Shown here piece after piece: positions 1 to 6,688 of a stretch of 9,153 nucleotides of DNA (its first letter is position 1; each line of letters begins with the position of its first letter). Both the position numbers and the translations under genes were made by a program. The notes beneath the pieces were generated by a model. It was not told the DNA's origin. It made no database searches and saw only the letters and a list, made by a program, of their open reading frames with translations. The stretch spans positions 1-9,153 of the forward strand of contig WTAK01000243.1 of assembly GCA_013139625.1 (NCBI GenBank), read 5' to 3'. This DNA is from Candidatus Delongbacteria bacterium. GTDB taxonomy: Bacteria; UBA4055.

Positions 1-45
1 GTCGCAAAAAATCAGATATTAGTTACTTATAAATCTGTAAAATAA
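1..45 (+). CDS. Possible 3' end of an upstream gene (partial)
   Basis: Frame 1 is open from the left edge to a TAA at 43-45 and would encode the tail VAKNQILVTYKSVK. The stop abuts a symmetrical terminator hairpin at 44-71, as expected at the end of a + strand gene converging on the - strand gene at 91-852. Frame 3 also stays open for nine codons (tail RKKSDISYL, stop 30-32), so the frame is not certain. The fragment is too short to assign a function. Confidence 0.3.
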   Translation, partial: VAKNQILVTYKSVK

Positions 46-71
46 AAAAAGCCCTAAAATGGGCTTTTTTT
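44..71. terminator. Bidirectional rho-independent terminator
   Basis: A perfect hairpin: the arm AAAAAAAGCCC (44-54), a six-base loop TAAAAT, and the arm GGGCTTTTTTT (61-71). Because the A-run and T-run are symmetrical, either strand gives a GC stem followed by a U-tract. It lies 20 bases past the stop of the - strand gene at 91-852 and touches the end of the possible + strand gene on the left, so it probably serves two convergent genes. Confidence 0.85.
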
Positions 72-90
72 AATCATTTTTTTTAATTAC

Positions 91-852
91 TTAATTACTC
101 ATTCCTACTGCCAAAATCTTTAGTTGCTGCTCGATCTCGTTATTTATCCTGATCGCTTCATTGGTCAATTCTTCGTACTCAATATCTTGTATTTGAATAT
201 CTTTTATCGGATCAGGGTTTTTTAAGTTCTTTGAGGTTCTGTAATCCGGATTATCTCTTAAAACTCTTTCAGTTTTTAATGCTCTTATTAAATCTTTTCT
301 AATATTGAAATAAACATTTGCTGTTTGCTCTAAATTAGTAACATTTATTTTATTACCCGCGTCTAATAATTTTTTTGCAGTAATAATTTTATTTGCCGCA
401 ATGTTATATCTATCTACTTGATCTAATAAACACCCTAGGATAGTAGGTTTAAGTTTTTTAATCTCAATTATCTTCTTTTGATTCTGTGCAAAAAATATAT
501 TTATTACATATCTCTTAAAAAATAAATAAACGATCATAGGTAATACAATTGAAAAAACAAAAGATATACTATAAGCAGGGTTATTAAGATTTTCCTCTGT
601 GAAAAATAGAATTCCCACAAATGCTAAAATTCCTGATAATACTACAGTAATAAAAAAAATAATATTAGAGGCGAAAGTATATTTCTTTTGCTTATAGCTA
701 TTTACCAGTTTATCTGTGTTTGATAATGAAGATGGCCTTAAAATATTATCCGAACAACTCGGAATATCTTTAGTGTCAAAAACTTCCTCTCCGGTAATTT
801 TAATTAATTCTTCATCGGTAATTCTTATATTATATATTTTTCCGAGATCCAT
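91..852 (-). CDS. Hypothetical membrane protein, two TM segments
   Basis: I do not recognise this family. The protein is 253 aa from the ATG at 852. A TTG one codon earlier (855) is also possible: the AAAGG at 863-867 is 10 bases from the ATG and 7 from the TTG. The polar N-terminus (about residues 1-58) is acidic and holds one Cys. Two hydrophobic helices follow, at about 60-85 and 93-113, separated by a short acidic loop (TEENLNNP). The remaining ~135 residues are charged and helix-rich with Lys and Glu/Asp stretches, including an Asn-Pro-Asp-Pro hinge near 213-216, and probably lie in the cytoplasm. No signal peptide, enzyme motif or repeat is visible. It lies downstream of the small membrane protein at 976-1359 with a 120-base AT-rich gap, so co-transcription is possible but not shown. 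It ends at the hairpin at 44-71. The open frame and start signal make it a real gene; the function is unknown. Confidence 0.75.
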   Translation of the reverse strand: MDLGKIYNIRITDEELIKITGEEVFDTKDIPSCSDNILRPSSLSNTDKLVNSYKQKKYTFASNIIFFITVVLSGILAFVGILFFTEENLNNPAYSISFVFSIVLPMIVYLFFKRYVINIFFAQNQKKIIEIKKLKPTILGCLLDQVDRYNIAANKIITAKKLLDAGNKINVTNLEQTANVYFNIRKDLIRALKTERVLRDNPDYRTSKNLKNPDPIKDIQIQDIEYEELTNEAIRINNEIEQQLKILAVGMSN

Positions 853-975
853 CAAGAACTAACCTTTAATTAATTAAAACGTTTGTATTTTATGTAACAT
901 TCAGACTAATGAATTTAAATCCACAAATCTATAAAATCAAGAAAATTAAATAATGTTTTTGCTATATTTCTACTT

Positions 976-1359
976 TTAATTTCTTAAACTCTTCTCAATT
1001 TTATTTATTCTCTTTGATATATCATTAACTCTAAATTCAATAGAATTCAATATCCAGAACTGAAAATGCTCTACTTTGGTTTGCTTATGGATCATCCAGA
1101 TTATCTTGATTGAAACTAGGAGTAATCCAATCTCAAGTGAAAATAGCGGTGGTAAAAATGTTTCTACATGAAAAAAATGCCTGAGAATATCCAATATAAA
1201 AAATACTGCTATCAGAACAATAAAAAGTATGTTATATACCTTATCATACTTGTTCAGTGTCTTTCCACCTATGCTACCAATGATATTCTTTATTTTCTCT
1301 TTATCTTTTCTATACTGCTCTAATTCTTTTTGTAAAGCTTTTATTTCTTCATCACTCAT
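976..1359 (-). CDS. Hypothetical small membrane protein with coiled-coil ends
   Basis: A 127-aa protein I cannot assign to a family. The start is well supported: the - strand carries AGGGAG (1364-1369) four bases before the ATG. Residues 2-27 are a highly charged, heptad-like helix (repeated Glu/Lys/Leu), then a Gly-rich turn (SIGGK). Two hydrophobic helices at about 42-60 and 70-90 are separated by a short HFFHVETF loop. The C-terminal ~30 residues (after VEHFQFWILNSIEF) form a second amphipathic, Lys/Ile-rich helix ending ISKRINKIEKSLRN. Hairpin membrane topology with both helical tails in the cytoplasm is the simplest reading. It is divergent from the U32 gene (121 bases between starts) and upstream of another two-TM protein in the same orientation. 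Shared topology with that neighbour is suggestive only; no similarity between their sequences is obvious to me. Confidence 0.75.
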   Translation of the reverse strand: MSDEEIKALQKELEQYRKDKEKIKNIIGSIGGKTLNKYDKVYNILFIVLIAVFFILDILRHFFHVETFLPPLFSLEIGLLLVSIKIIWMIHKQTKVEHFQFWILNSIEFRVNDISKRINKIEKSLRN

Positions 1360-1480
1360 AATACTCCCTGCTGAAATAATTAAGTAATTAATCTAAATAA
1401 TATATAAAATTTCTACAATGAATTAATTGAATTTTTTAGTTATCTTTATTTAGTGTAAATTTAACAAATTGAGACTGATC

Positions 1481-3523
1481 ATGGAATTAATGTCACCCGC
1501 AGGAAATTATTCATCATTTAAGGCAGCTTTAACATCCGGTGCGGATGCTATCTATATGGGTTTAAATCTGTTCAATGCCAGAAAACCTGCAAAGAATTTC
1601 GGGTTTACTGAATTGGCAGATATTGTACAGGAAGCTCACGCAAATAATGCAAAAGTATATATTACGCTGAATATTGATCTTAAATCAAATGAATTACTTG
1701 ATGCAGTAAAGATCTTAACTCTGCTTAATAAGGTTAAAGTTGATGCTGTAATCGTTAAAGACTTGGCAATAATTTATTTTATAAACAAATATTTCCCTAA
1801 GTTAGAGCTTCATTTAAGCACTCAATTCGGTATCGCGAATTCAAAAGCTATGGAAGCTGCAGGAGATCTATTAAAAGCAGAGCGAGTTGTCCTTGCCAGA
1901 GAATTGAATTATAAAGAGATCAAAGCACTGGACAAAGAAAACTATCCTGAGAGAGAAGTATTCATTCAGGGTTCAATGTGTTTTTCGTTTTCAGGCAGAT
2001 GTTTAATGTCAAGCTGGAATGGAGGAAAATCTGCAAATAGAGGTGCTTGCCAAGCTCCGTGTAGATTTATTTACAATAAAAATAATGATAGTATCTCTGA
2101 AAGTTACTTTTCTATGAAAGATTTATCACTAGCTGAGAAAATAGATGAACTTAAAAAATTGAATATTGCTGCTTTAAAAATAGAAGGTAGGTTGAAAAGT
2201 AGTAATTGGGTAGGAGAAGTAACTTCAATATATCGTAAAATACTAGATGGAGAAGAAAAACAAGATCTAAACACTCTGCAAAAATATTCCGGCAGAGAAT
2301 TAGCTGAAGGTTTTTATGGAGGACTTGAAAATCTTACTTCGGAGCAAAAAGTAAAACATGAAAAATTTGTTGGTAAGAGTACTTCTACTTCTATCGGAAA
2401 AGCAAAATTTAATTTATCGGTCACTCTTCAAGAGAACGTAATAAAAATTGAGATTCACTCCGATTATGGAAATATCGAACTTTCAACACCTCATAAATGG
2501 GTCATCAAAGAAAAAAGAGCTGTCGATATTAGTTTACTCGAAGATAAAATAGCAAAGACTTCTTTTGGTGGATTATTCCTTAACAAATTCAATATTGAAG
2601 AAGATTTCCTAATTTCAAAATCTCAATTGAAAAATATTGTATCTGAAATCGGATCAAAATTAGCCCCACTTGCTAATAAAGAAAGAAAATTCTTAAAAGG
2701 TATTCAAATAGCTTCTGAAATAGAATCCGAGTTAAAAGTTATTAACATTGATTCTCCGAACAAACTCCCTATTGAATTTAAGAATGCAACAACCCTGAGA
2801 ATAACTGCAAATGATATACAAAGTATTATCAATGATATAAATAATTCATCCGTGCAAAAAGTGATCGTTGATAATTGTAAATTTAATGACATGAAATTGA
2901 TACAGGATCTTGCTAAGATCATACCTGTTGAACTATCCCTATTCCCTATTCTTTTTGAAGATAATATATCTGAAACTGAGAAAATTATTAAAGTAGCAGA
3001 GAAAATCAAGAATATCTCTTACGAAGTTAATGACATCAGTCATTTAATACTGCTAAAAAATACTGGTAAGAATATCAACGGAGGACCTTCGCTTTCTCCA
3101 TATAATCATATCTCTGCAAAGTATATGCGATCATTTGGTATTAATAAAGTTCATATACCTTTGGAAGCTGACCGAGAAACTATAAAAGGTTTATCTCTAG
3201 CCGATAATAAATTAAGATTCACTCTATATTCAAAGATTCCTCTGTTCTACTCAAGAGCTCAAGATGAGAAGTTAAACCAAGGAGATACATTTACAGATAC
3301 TCAGGAAAAAACGACTATTCTTATGAAACATAATAATATTTCAGCTTTCTATTCTGATGAATATTATAGTGCTCACGGTGTTGACTTAAGTGATTTTATG
3401 GTAAATGAGTTGATCATAGACCTATCAAATGAAACTGATATCTTAAATAAATTTGAGAAATTAAAAAGATCTCCCGAAACATTCAAAGGTGACAACTTTA
3501 ATCTTAGCAGAAGACTGTCATAG
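1481..3523 (+). CDS. U32 family protein, RlhA-like (23S rRNA hydroxylase type)
   Basis: The protein has 680 aa from the ATG at 1481, which gives the usual family beginning MELMSPAGN. A TTG at 1469 would add MRLI. GAGA at 1471-1474 suits the ATG. The N-terminal half is a U32 TIM-barrel: GADAIYMG near residue 24 and STQFGIANS near 115. The family signature EVFIQGSMCFSFSGRC follows, then RGACQAPCR, giving four cysteines spaced C-x6-C-x15-C-x3-C, and later LKIEGRLKSS. About 400 further residues match the long (DUF3656-containing) members. E. coli RlhA, of similar length, is needed for hydroxylation of 23S rRNA C2501. Its relatives TrhP, UbiU and UbiV also act in oxygen-independent hydroxylation, and several bind an Fe-S cluster through such cysteines. 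The old 'peptidase/collagenase' label is therefore unlikely to describe it. The stop overlaps the GTG of the radical SAM gene by one base (TAGTG), implying translational coupling. Family assignment is firm; RlhA-type substrate is inference. Confidence 0.9.
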   Translation: MELMSPAGNYSSFKAALTSGADAIYMGLNLFNARKPAKNFGFTELADIVQEAHANNAKVYITLNIDLKSNELLDAVKILTLLNKVKVDAVIVKDLAIIYFINKYFPKLELHLSTQFGIANSKAMEAAGDLLKAERVVLARELNYKEIKALDKENYPEREVFIQGSMCFSFSGRCLMSSWNGGKSANRGACQAPCRFIYNKNNDSISESYFSMKDLSLAEKIDELKKLNIAALKIEGRLKSSNWVGEVTSIYRKILDGEEKQDLNTLQKYSGRELAEGFYGGLENLTSEQKVKHEKFVGKSTSTSIGKAKFNLSVTLQENVIKIEIHSDYGNIELSTPHKWVIKEKRAVDISLLEDKIAKTSFGGLFLNKFNIEEDFLISKSQLKNIVSEIGSKLAPLANKERKFLKGIQIASEIESELKVINIDSPNKLPIEFKNATTLRITANDIQSIINDINNSSVQKVIVDNCKFNDMKLIQDLAKIIPVELSLFPILFEDNISETEKIIKVAEKIKNISYEVNDISHLILLKNTGKNINGGPSLSPYNHISAKYMRSFGINKVHIPLEADRETIKGLSLADNKLRFTLYSKIPLFYSRAQDEKLNQGDTFTDTQEKTTILMKHNNISAFYSDEYYSAHGVDLSDFMVNELIIDLSNETDILNKFEKLKRSPETFKGDNFNLSRRLS

Positions 3524-4440
3524 TGGAAAAATTCCAAAGGATAAATAGAGTTGGTGAGTACTGGAAAAAGAAATATGGTGCAAAGACTTACAAATTAATT
3601 TTTAAAGGTAAATTTACCTGCCCGAATATTGATGGAACTTTGAGCGATAAAGGCTGTATTTATTGCAATATGAAGTCTTTAGAACCACTGATAGAAAATG
3701 AAAATATTGAAGAACATATCAAATATTTGGAAGACCGCAATAATGCAAAGCTCTTCTATGCTTTTTTTCAGGATTATTCATCTACTTATCCGATAAATTC
3801 TATTAAAAATAAATACGAATATTTAAAAGAGTTATACACAAAATCTATTGAGAACGACAAGATAGTAGGAATCTCTGTTTCGACTCGACCTGACTGTATT
3901 GATACTAATATTTTGGACATCTTATCTGAATTGAATAAGGATGTAATAATCGAACTCGGGCTTCAGACAACTAATCAAAATGATATTACTTGGATGAATC
4001 GAGGTTATGAGAATGAGATATTTGTAAAAAGTGTTGAACTTATAAAGTCTTACGGATTTGAAGTAGTTACTCATATGATATTGGGATTACCTGAAGAAAA
4101 TAATCATACTATCATAGCAAATGCTAAATTTCTCAACGACCTGAATATTAACGGAATAAAATTTCATCAACTGATGGTTTTAAAAAGTACTGAATTAGAG
4201 TTATTGTATAAAAACAATGAAATTGAGATACTTTCTATTGATGAATATTTCAGAAGAGTTGCATTATTTATTTCTCATTTAGATAAAAATATAGTAGTAC
4301 ACCGATTATACGGAGATGCACCGAAAAAAGATTTGATAGAACCAACATGGTGCATTAATAAAACTAGTATTCAGGATAAATTATTTGCATATTTAGAAAA
4401 AAACAATATTCATCAAGGGTGCAATATTAACATTTCTTGA
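3523..4440 (+). CDS. Radical SAM protein, YhcC/TIGR01212 family
   Basis: The protein has 305 aa, the usual family length, from a GTG start that overlaps the U32 stop by one base. The start gives the expected N-terminus, with a YGAKTYKL segment shortly before the cluster motif. The radical SAM cysteines are C33, C45 and C48, in TCPNIDGTL...GCIYCN. This is the widely spaced C-x11-C-x2-C form typical of YhcC rather than the common CxxxCxxC. Further family marks are STRPDC (120-125), ELGLQT (144-149), HMILGLP (184-190) and HRLYGDAP (260-267). These would bind a [4Fe-4S] cluster and S-adenosylmethionine in the cytoplasm. To my knowledge the reaction of this family is not established, so no substrate is claimed. 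The one-base overlap with an RlhA-type U32 gene suggests equimolar expression and perhaps a joint pathway such as RNA modification. Its stop codon lies within the -35 of the next transcription unit. Confidence 0.9.
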   Translation: MEKFQRINRVGEYWKKKYGAKTYKLIFKGKFTCPNIDGTLSDKGCIYCNMKSLEPLIENENIEEHIKYLEDRNNAKLFYAFFQDYSSTYPINSIKNKYEYLKELYTKSIENDKIVGISVSTRPDCIDTNILDILSELNKDVIIELGLQTTNQNDITWMNRGYENEIFVKSVELIKSYGFEVVTHMILGLPEENNHTIIANAKFLNDLNINGIKFHQLMVLKSTELELLYKNNEIEILSIDEYFRRVALFISHLDKNIVVHRLYGDAPKKDLIEPTWCINKTSIQDKLFAYLEKNNIHQGCNINIS

Positions 4441-4465
4441 CATTTGTCAATTTTTGTCTTATATT
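4437..4465 (+). promoter_or_regulatory. Sigma70-like promoter for the SPFH-pspC unit
   Basis: A consensus -35 TTGACA (4437-4442) is followed by a 17-base spacer and a -10 TATATT (4460-4465). Transcription would start near 4472, leaving a leader of about 22 bases before the ATG at 4494 with AAGGAG inside it. The -35 shares bases with the TGA stop of the radical SAM gene. TTGACA is also the left arm of an inverted repeat, TTGACA-TT-TGTCAA (4437-4450), which could be an operator covering the -35. The spacing and hexamers are seen directly; activity is inferred. Confidence 0.7.
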
Positions 4466-4480
4466 GTACCTAAACATTAA

Positions 4481-4486
4481 AAGGAG
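4481..4486 (+). promoter_or_regulatory. Shine-Dalgarno site fixing the SPFH gene start
   Basis: AAGGAG lies seven bases before the ATG at 4494. It decides the start against an upstream in-frame TTG at 4437, which would add 19 residues, lacks a good site, and falls within the -35 of the promoter. Confidence 0.85.
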
Positions 4487-4493
4487 AAATAAA

Positions 4494-5396
4494 ATGAGCA
4501 ACGAACTACCAATTACAAAAAAACAAATAAAAGTGGGTATCATAATATTAGTTATCCTGATCTTTCTTTTATTTGGAAAAAGATTCTTGATCAGTGTCGA
4601 TTCTGGACATGTAGCAGTAGCAACTCTTTTCGGAGAAGTGCAAACAGAGGTTTATACCGAAGGTCTGCACATTCCGGTAAATCCACTTTACAAATGGCAT
4701 ATCTATGATGCCAGACAAAAAACTCACAAAGAAAAAGCAAGTGTTCCTACACAAGATCAACTTCAGACAAGCCTTGAAGTTAGTGTTCAGTTTAGATTGC
4801 AAGGAGAAGCTACGCCTGCAATATTGAAATCTACAGGTACATTTGACGATGTCATAAGAGTTCATTTAGTTCCAACTCTGAGATCGTTACTTAGAGAACA
4901 AGGTAAAGCAATTGAAAATGCTGAAGATTTCTTTTTGGAAGAAACACAGGAAAATTTACAGACAGCTTTGTTATTTGGTTTAAAAACTGCTCTTGAACCT
5001 CAAGGTGTTGAAGTTTCTGCCGTTTTGATTAGAGATATTCAATTACCTCGTTTCATTATGATAGCTATTGAAAAGAAAAAAGAACGAGAGCAGGAAGTAG
5101 AGAAACAAAAAGCAGAGCTTGAGCGATTTACTACTGAGCAAAAACAAAAGGTAGTTGCGGCTGAAGCAGAAAAAGCTGCCGCTGCAATGGAAGCTGAGAA
5201 AATAATACTTTTAGCTGATGCAGAAGCATATAGAATCGCAAAAATAAACAAATCAATTGGAAACAATGCGAATTACATTAAATTGCAAGCTTTAGAAGCG
5301 TTGAAATCAATCTCAAAAGATAAGGCTGCAAAGATATATTTCTTAAATGGTGACAGTCCTAATCCACTTCCATTAATGCACATTGGTGACAAGTAA
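4494..5396 (+). CDS. SPFH/Band 7 (prohibitin-like) membrane protein
   Basis: The protein has 300 aa from the ATG at 4494. A short Lys-containing N-terminus is followed by one membrane anchor at about residues 12-28 (hydrophobic, ending FGKR). The SPFH domain then starts with the typical VDSGHVAVATLFGEVQ and EGLHIPVNPLYK. It continues through a beta region (KASVPTQDQLQTSLEVSVQFRL) and reaches ALEPQGVEVSAVLIRDIQLP near 166-185, a classic prohibitin/HflK-type segment. From about 190 to 255 runs an Ala/Glu/Lys-rich coiled coil, as in prohibitins and HflC/HflK, which assemble rings or scaffolds on the membrane and affect protease access and lipid domains. Topology is probably N-in with the domain outside the cytoplasm, as for HflK/HflC, though this cannot be proved here. 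It has its own promoter and overlaps pspC by one base (TAATG). No hflK or hflC partner is adjacent, so this looks like a stand-alone prohibitin-type protein. Confidence 0.9.
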   Translation: MSNELPITKKQIKVGIIILVILIFLLFGKRFLISVDSGHVAVATLFGEVQTEVYTEGLHIPVNPLYKWHIYDARQKTHKEKASVPTQDQLQTSLEVSVQFRLQGEATPAILKSTGTFDDVIRVHLVPTLRSLLREQGKAIENAEDFFLEETQENLQTALLFGLKTALEPQGVEVSAVLIRDIQLPRFIMIAIEKKKEREQEVEKQKAELERFTTEQKQKVVAAEAEKAAAAMEAEKIILLADAEAYRIAKINKSIGNNANYIKLQALEALKSISKDKAAKIYFLNGDSPNPLPLMHIGDK

Positions 5397-5584
5397 TGAA
5401 ACTTACAAAATCAAAGAAAAATTCTATGCTATTTGGAATATGCGGCGGAATAGCAAAATGGCTCGACTGGGATCCGACATTGGTTAGAATTCTCTATGTT
5501 CTTGTTTCAATATTGAGTGCTGCTTTTCCCGGGATATTAGTATATATAATTTTGATTTTTGTAATGCCTGATCCTGACGAGTAG
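5396..5584 (+). CDS. PspC-domain membrane protein
   Basis: This 62-aa protein is almost entirely one PspC domain. It has a basic N-terminus (KLTKSKKN), the signature LFGICGGIAKWLDWDPTLVR (residues 12-31), then a hydrophobic stretch (about 31-57) ending in VMPDPDE. PspC proteins are small inner-membrane proteins of the phage-shock envelope-stress response. Stand-alone PspC domains also occur widely in other contexts, so a true Psp response is not shown; no pspA, pspB or pspF is in the window. The ATG shares its A with the TAA of the SPFH gene (5394-5398), with GGTGAC just upstream, so the two are probably translated together. The stop codon TAG and the last base of the final GAG codon lie in a REP-like palindrome (5581-5609). 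The native 3' end may therefore have been replaced by the repeat, though the length is normal for the domain. Confidence 0.9.
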   Translation: MKLTKSKKNSMLFGICGGIAKWLDWDPTLVRILYVLVSILSAAFPGILVYIILIFVMPDPDE

Positions 5585-5609
5585 AGACGTTGCACTGCAA
5601 CGTCTCTAC
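5581..5609. repeat. REP-like perfect palindrome 1
   Basis: A perfect inverted repeat: arm GTAGAGACGTTGCA (5581-5594), one-base loop C, arm TGCAACGTCTCTAC (5596-5609). It is much richer in GC than its surroundings. It starts with GTAG, the tetranucleotide known from REP elements moved by RAYT (TnpA_REP) proteins, but here GTAG pairs with CTAC inside the stem. No T-run follows, so it is not a standard terminator, though the stem could protect mRNA ends. Its left arm contains the pspC stop codon. Confidence 0.85.
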
Positions 5610-5618
5610 GACACACTG

Positions 5619-5646
5619 GTAGGGGATGCAGATCTGCGTCCCCTAC
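5619..5646. repeat. REP-like near-perfect palindrome 2
   Basis: The arms GTAGGGGATGCAGA (5619-5632) and TCTGCGTCCCCTAC (5633-5646) pair along all 14 positions except one T/G pair, which would be a G-U wobble in RNA. It lies nine bases after palindrome 1 and shares the GTAG...CTAC ends, but most of its stem sequence differs, so two element families or diverged copies sit side by side. The remainder of the gap up to the first Ptb gene (5647-5770) is AT-rich with no gene or clear promoter that I can see. Confidence 0.8.
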
Positions 5647-5785
5647 AGATTATAATTTTCCATCCTCTATCATCAATTATCCCTCCATCATTTCTAAAAT
5701 AATTTCTTGACTAAAACTAAGATTTAAGGTAATTTCAATACCCTAATATAGCTTGTAAATTAATGAAAAATCAACGGAGTATATC

Positions 5786-6688
5786 ATGCCTATTACAAAA
5801 CTTGACGGAATGTTTGAATTCCTAAAATCAAAAGATAAAAAAAGAATGGTTGCTGCTTATGCAAATGACGCTCACACAATAGACGCAGTAAGTAAAGCTA
5901 TTGATCTTGGAATTATCGAAGGAACATTGGTAGGCAATAAAAAAGAGATCGAAAAAGTTTGCTCTGAAGAAAATATAGACATCAATAAATTCACAATCAT
6001 TGATGAATCAAATGATATAAAAGCGACACAGAAAGCTGTTGATGTAATAAATGAGGGAAAAGCTGATTTTATAATGAAGGGACTTGTATCTTCAGATAAG
6101 TACTTAAGAGTTATCCTTAACAAAGAAAAAGGACTAATGCCTCCTAAAGCTATCCTTACTCATGTAACTGTAATTGAAAATGCAGGCTATCATAAACTAT
6201 TGGTTGTAAGTGATGTAGCGTTCATACCATTGCCAACAATAGAACAAAAGATCGCAATTACAAACTATGTTATACAAATTGCTCAATCACTGGGTATAGA
6301 AACTCCAAAAGTAGCACTTTTAGCCGCAACTGAACAAGCTTCTCACAAGATCGTTGCATGTGCTGAGGCTGCGATAATTTCAAAAATGGCTGATCGTGGT
6401 CAAATAAAAGGTGGTTTCGTAGATGGACCTTTAGCATTAGATGTTGCTCTTGATAAAGAAAGTGCTGAAATAAAGAAAGTTAAATCAGAAGTAGCAGGTG
6501 ATGCAGATTGTTTAGTATTTCCTAACATCGAATCTGGAAATGTTTTTTATAAATTTCATACAAAACTTTGCGGAGGAGAACTTTCTGCAATCGTTGTAGG
6601 TGCAAAAGTTCCAGCTGTTCTTTCTTCCAGAGGTGATAGCGTGAAAACTAAACTATATTCAATCGCACTTGGAGCAATGAACGCATAA
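5786..6688 (+). CDS. ptb: Phosphate butyryltransferase 1
   Basis: The 300-aa protein belongs to the phosphate acetyl/butyryltransferase family at full length. It swaps CoA for phosphate on butyryl-CoA (or a branched-chain acyl-CoA), giving acyl phosphate for the kinase encoded downstream (EC 2.3.1.19). Family segments visible are KADFIMKGL (92-100), LMPPKAILTHV (117-127), PKVALLAATE (174-183), VDGPLALDVAL (212-222), GDADCLVFPNIESGNVFYK (238-256) and SSRGDSVKTKLYSIA (280-294). These include the two-domain interface regions that form the active site in this family. The start is well supported by GGAG at 5776-5779, six bases before the ATG. It is the first gene of a ptb-ptb-buk operon and overlaps the second ptb by one base (TAATG at 6686-6690). 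This copy keeps the canonical GPLALD and SRxDS motifs better than its neighbour. Exact acyl preference cannot be read from the sequence. Confidence 0.92.
   Translation: MPITKLDGMFEFLKSKDKKRMVAAYANDAHTIDAVSKAIDLGIIEGTLVGNKKEIEKVCSEENIDINKFTIIDESNDIKATQKAVDVINEGKADFIMKGLVSSDKYLRVILNKEKGLMPPKAILTHVTVIENAGYHKLLVVSDVAFIPLPTIEQKIAITNYVIQIAQSLGIETPKVALLAATEQASHKIVACAEAAIISKMADRGQIKGGFVDGPLALDVALDKESAEIKKVKSEVAGDADCLVFPNIESGNVFYKFHTKLCGGELSAIVVGAKVPAVLSSRGDSVKTKLYSIALGAMNA

Noticed and set aside
1370..1468. Divergent promoters between the small membrane protein and the U32 gene
   Set aside because: Several AT-rich hexamers resemble -10 boxes on both strands, but none has a matching -35 at good spacing, so no site is called.
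2704..3009. Open frame on the - strand inside the U32 gene
   Set aside because: It lies fully within a strongly supported coding frame, has no Shine-Dalgarno site or family resemblance, and reads as the antisense of it.
1481..3523. Collagenase/peptidase function for the U32 protein
   Set aside because: The four-cysteine pattern and long C-terminal region match RlhA-type members, for which hydroxylation rather than proteolysis is the supported role.
4437..4493. Extended N-terminus of the SPFH protein from a TTG at 4437
   Set aside because: The TTG is part of the -35 and overlaps the upstream stop; AAGGAG plus ATG at 4494 gives the expected anchor-first protein.
4569..5266. Two - strand open frames inside the SPFH gene (4569-4865, 5039-5266)
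   Set aside because: The second is Ser/Ala/Phe-rich, as expected from the antisense of an Ala/Glu/Lys coiled coil; both are shadows.
5581..5646. CRISPR-like array
   Set aside because: Only two palindromes with different sequences and a nine-base gap; no regular repeat-spacer pattern and no cas gene.
5581..5646. Rho-independent terminator after pspC
   Set aside because: The stems are strong but neither is followed by a T-run; an mRNA-end stabilising role remains possible.
5707..5735. TTGACT with a TAATTT 17 bases later as the ptb promoter
   Set aside because: The -10 matches only three of six consensus bases and no better box is at proper spacing; a promoter must be in this gap but I cannot place it.
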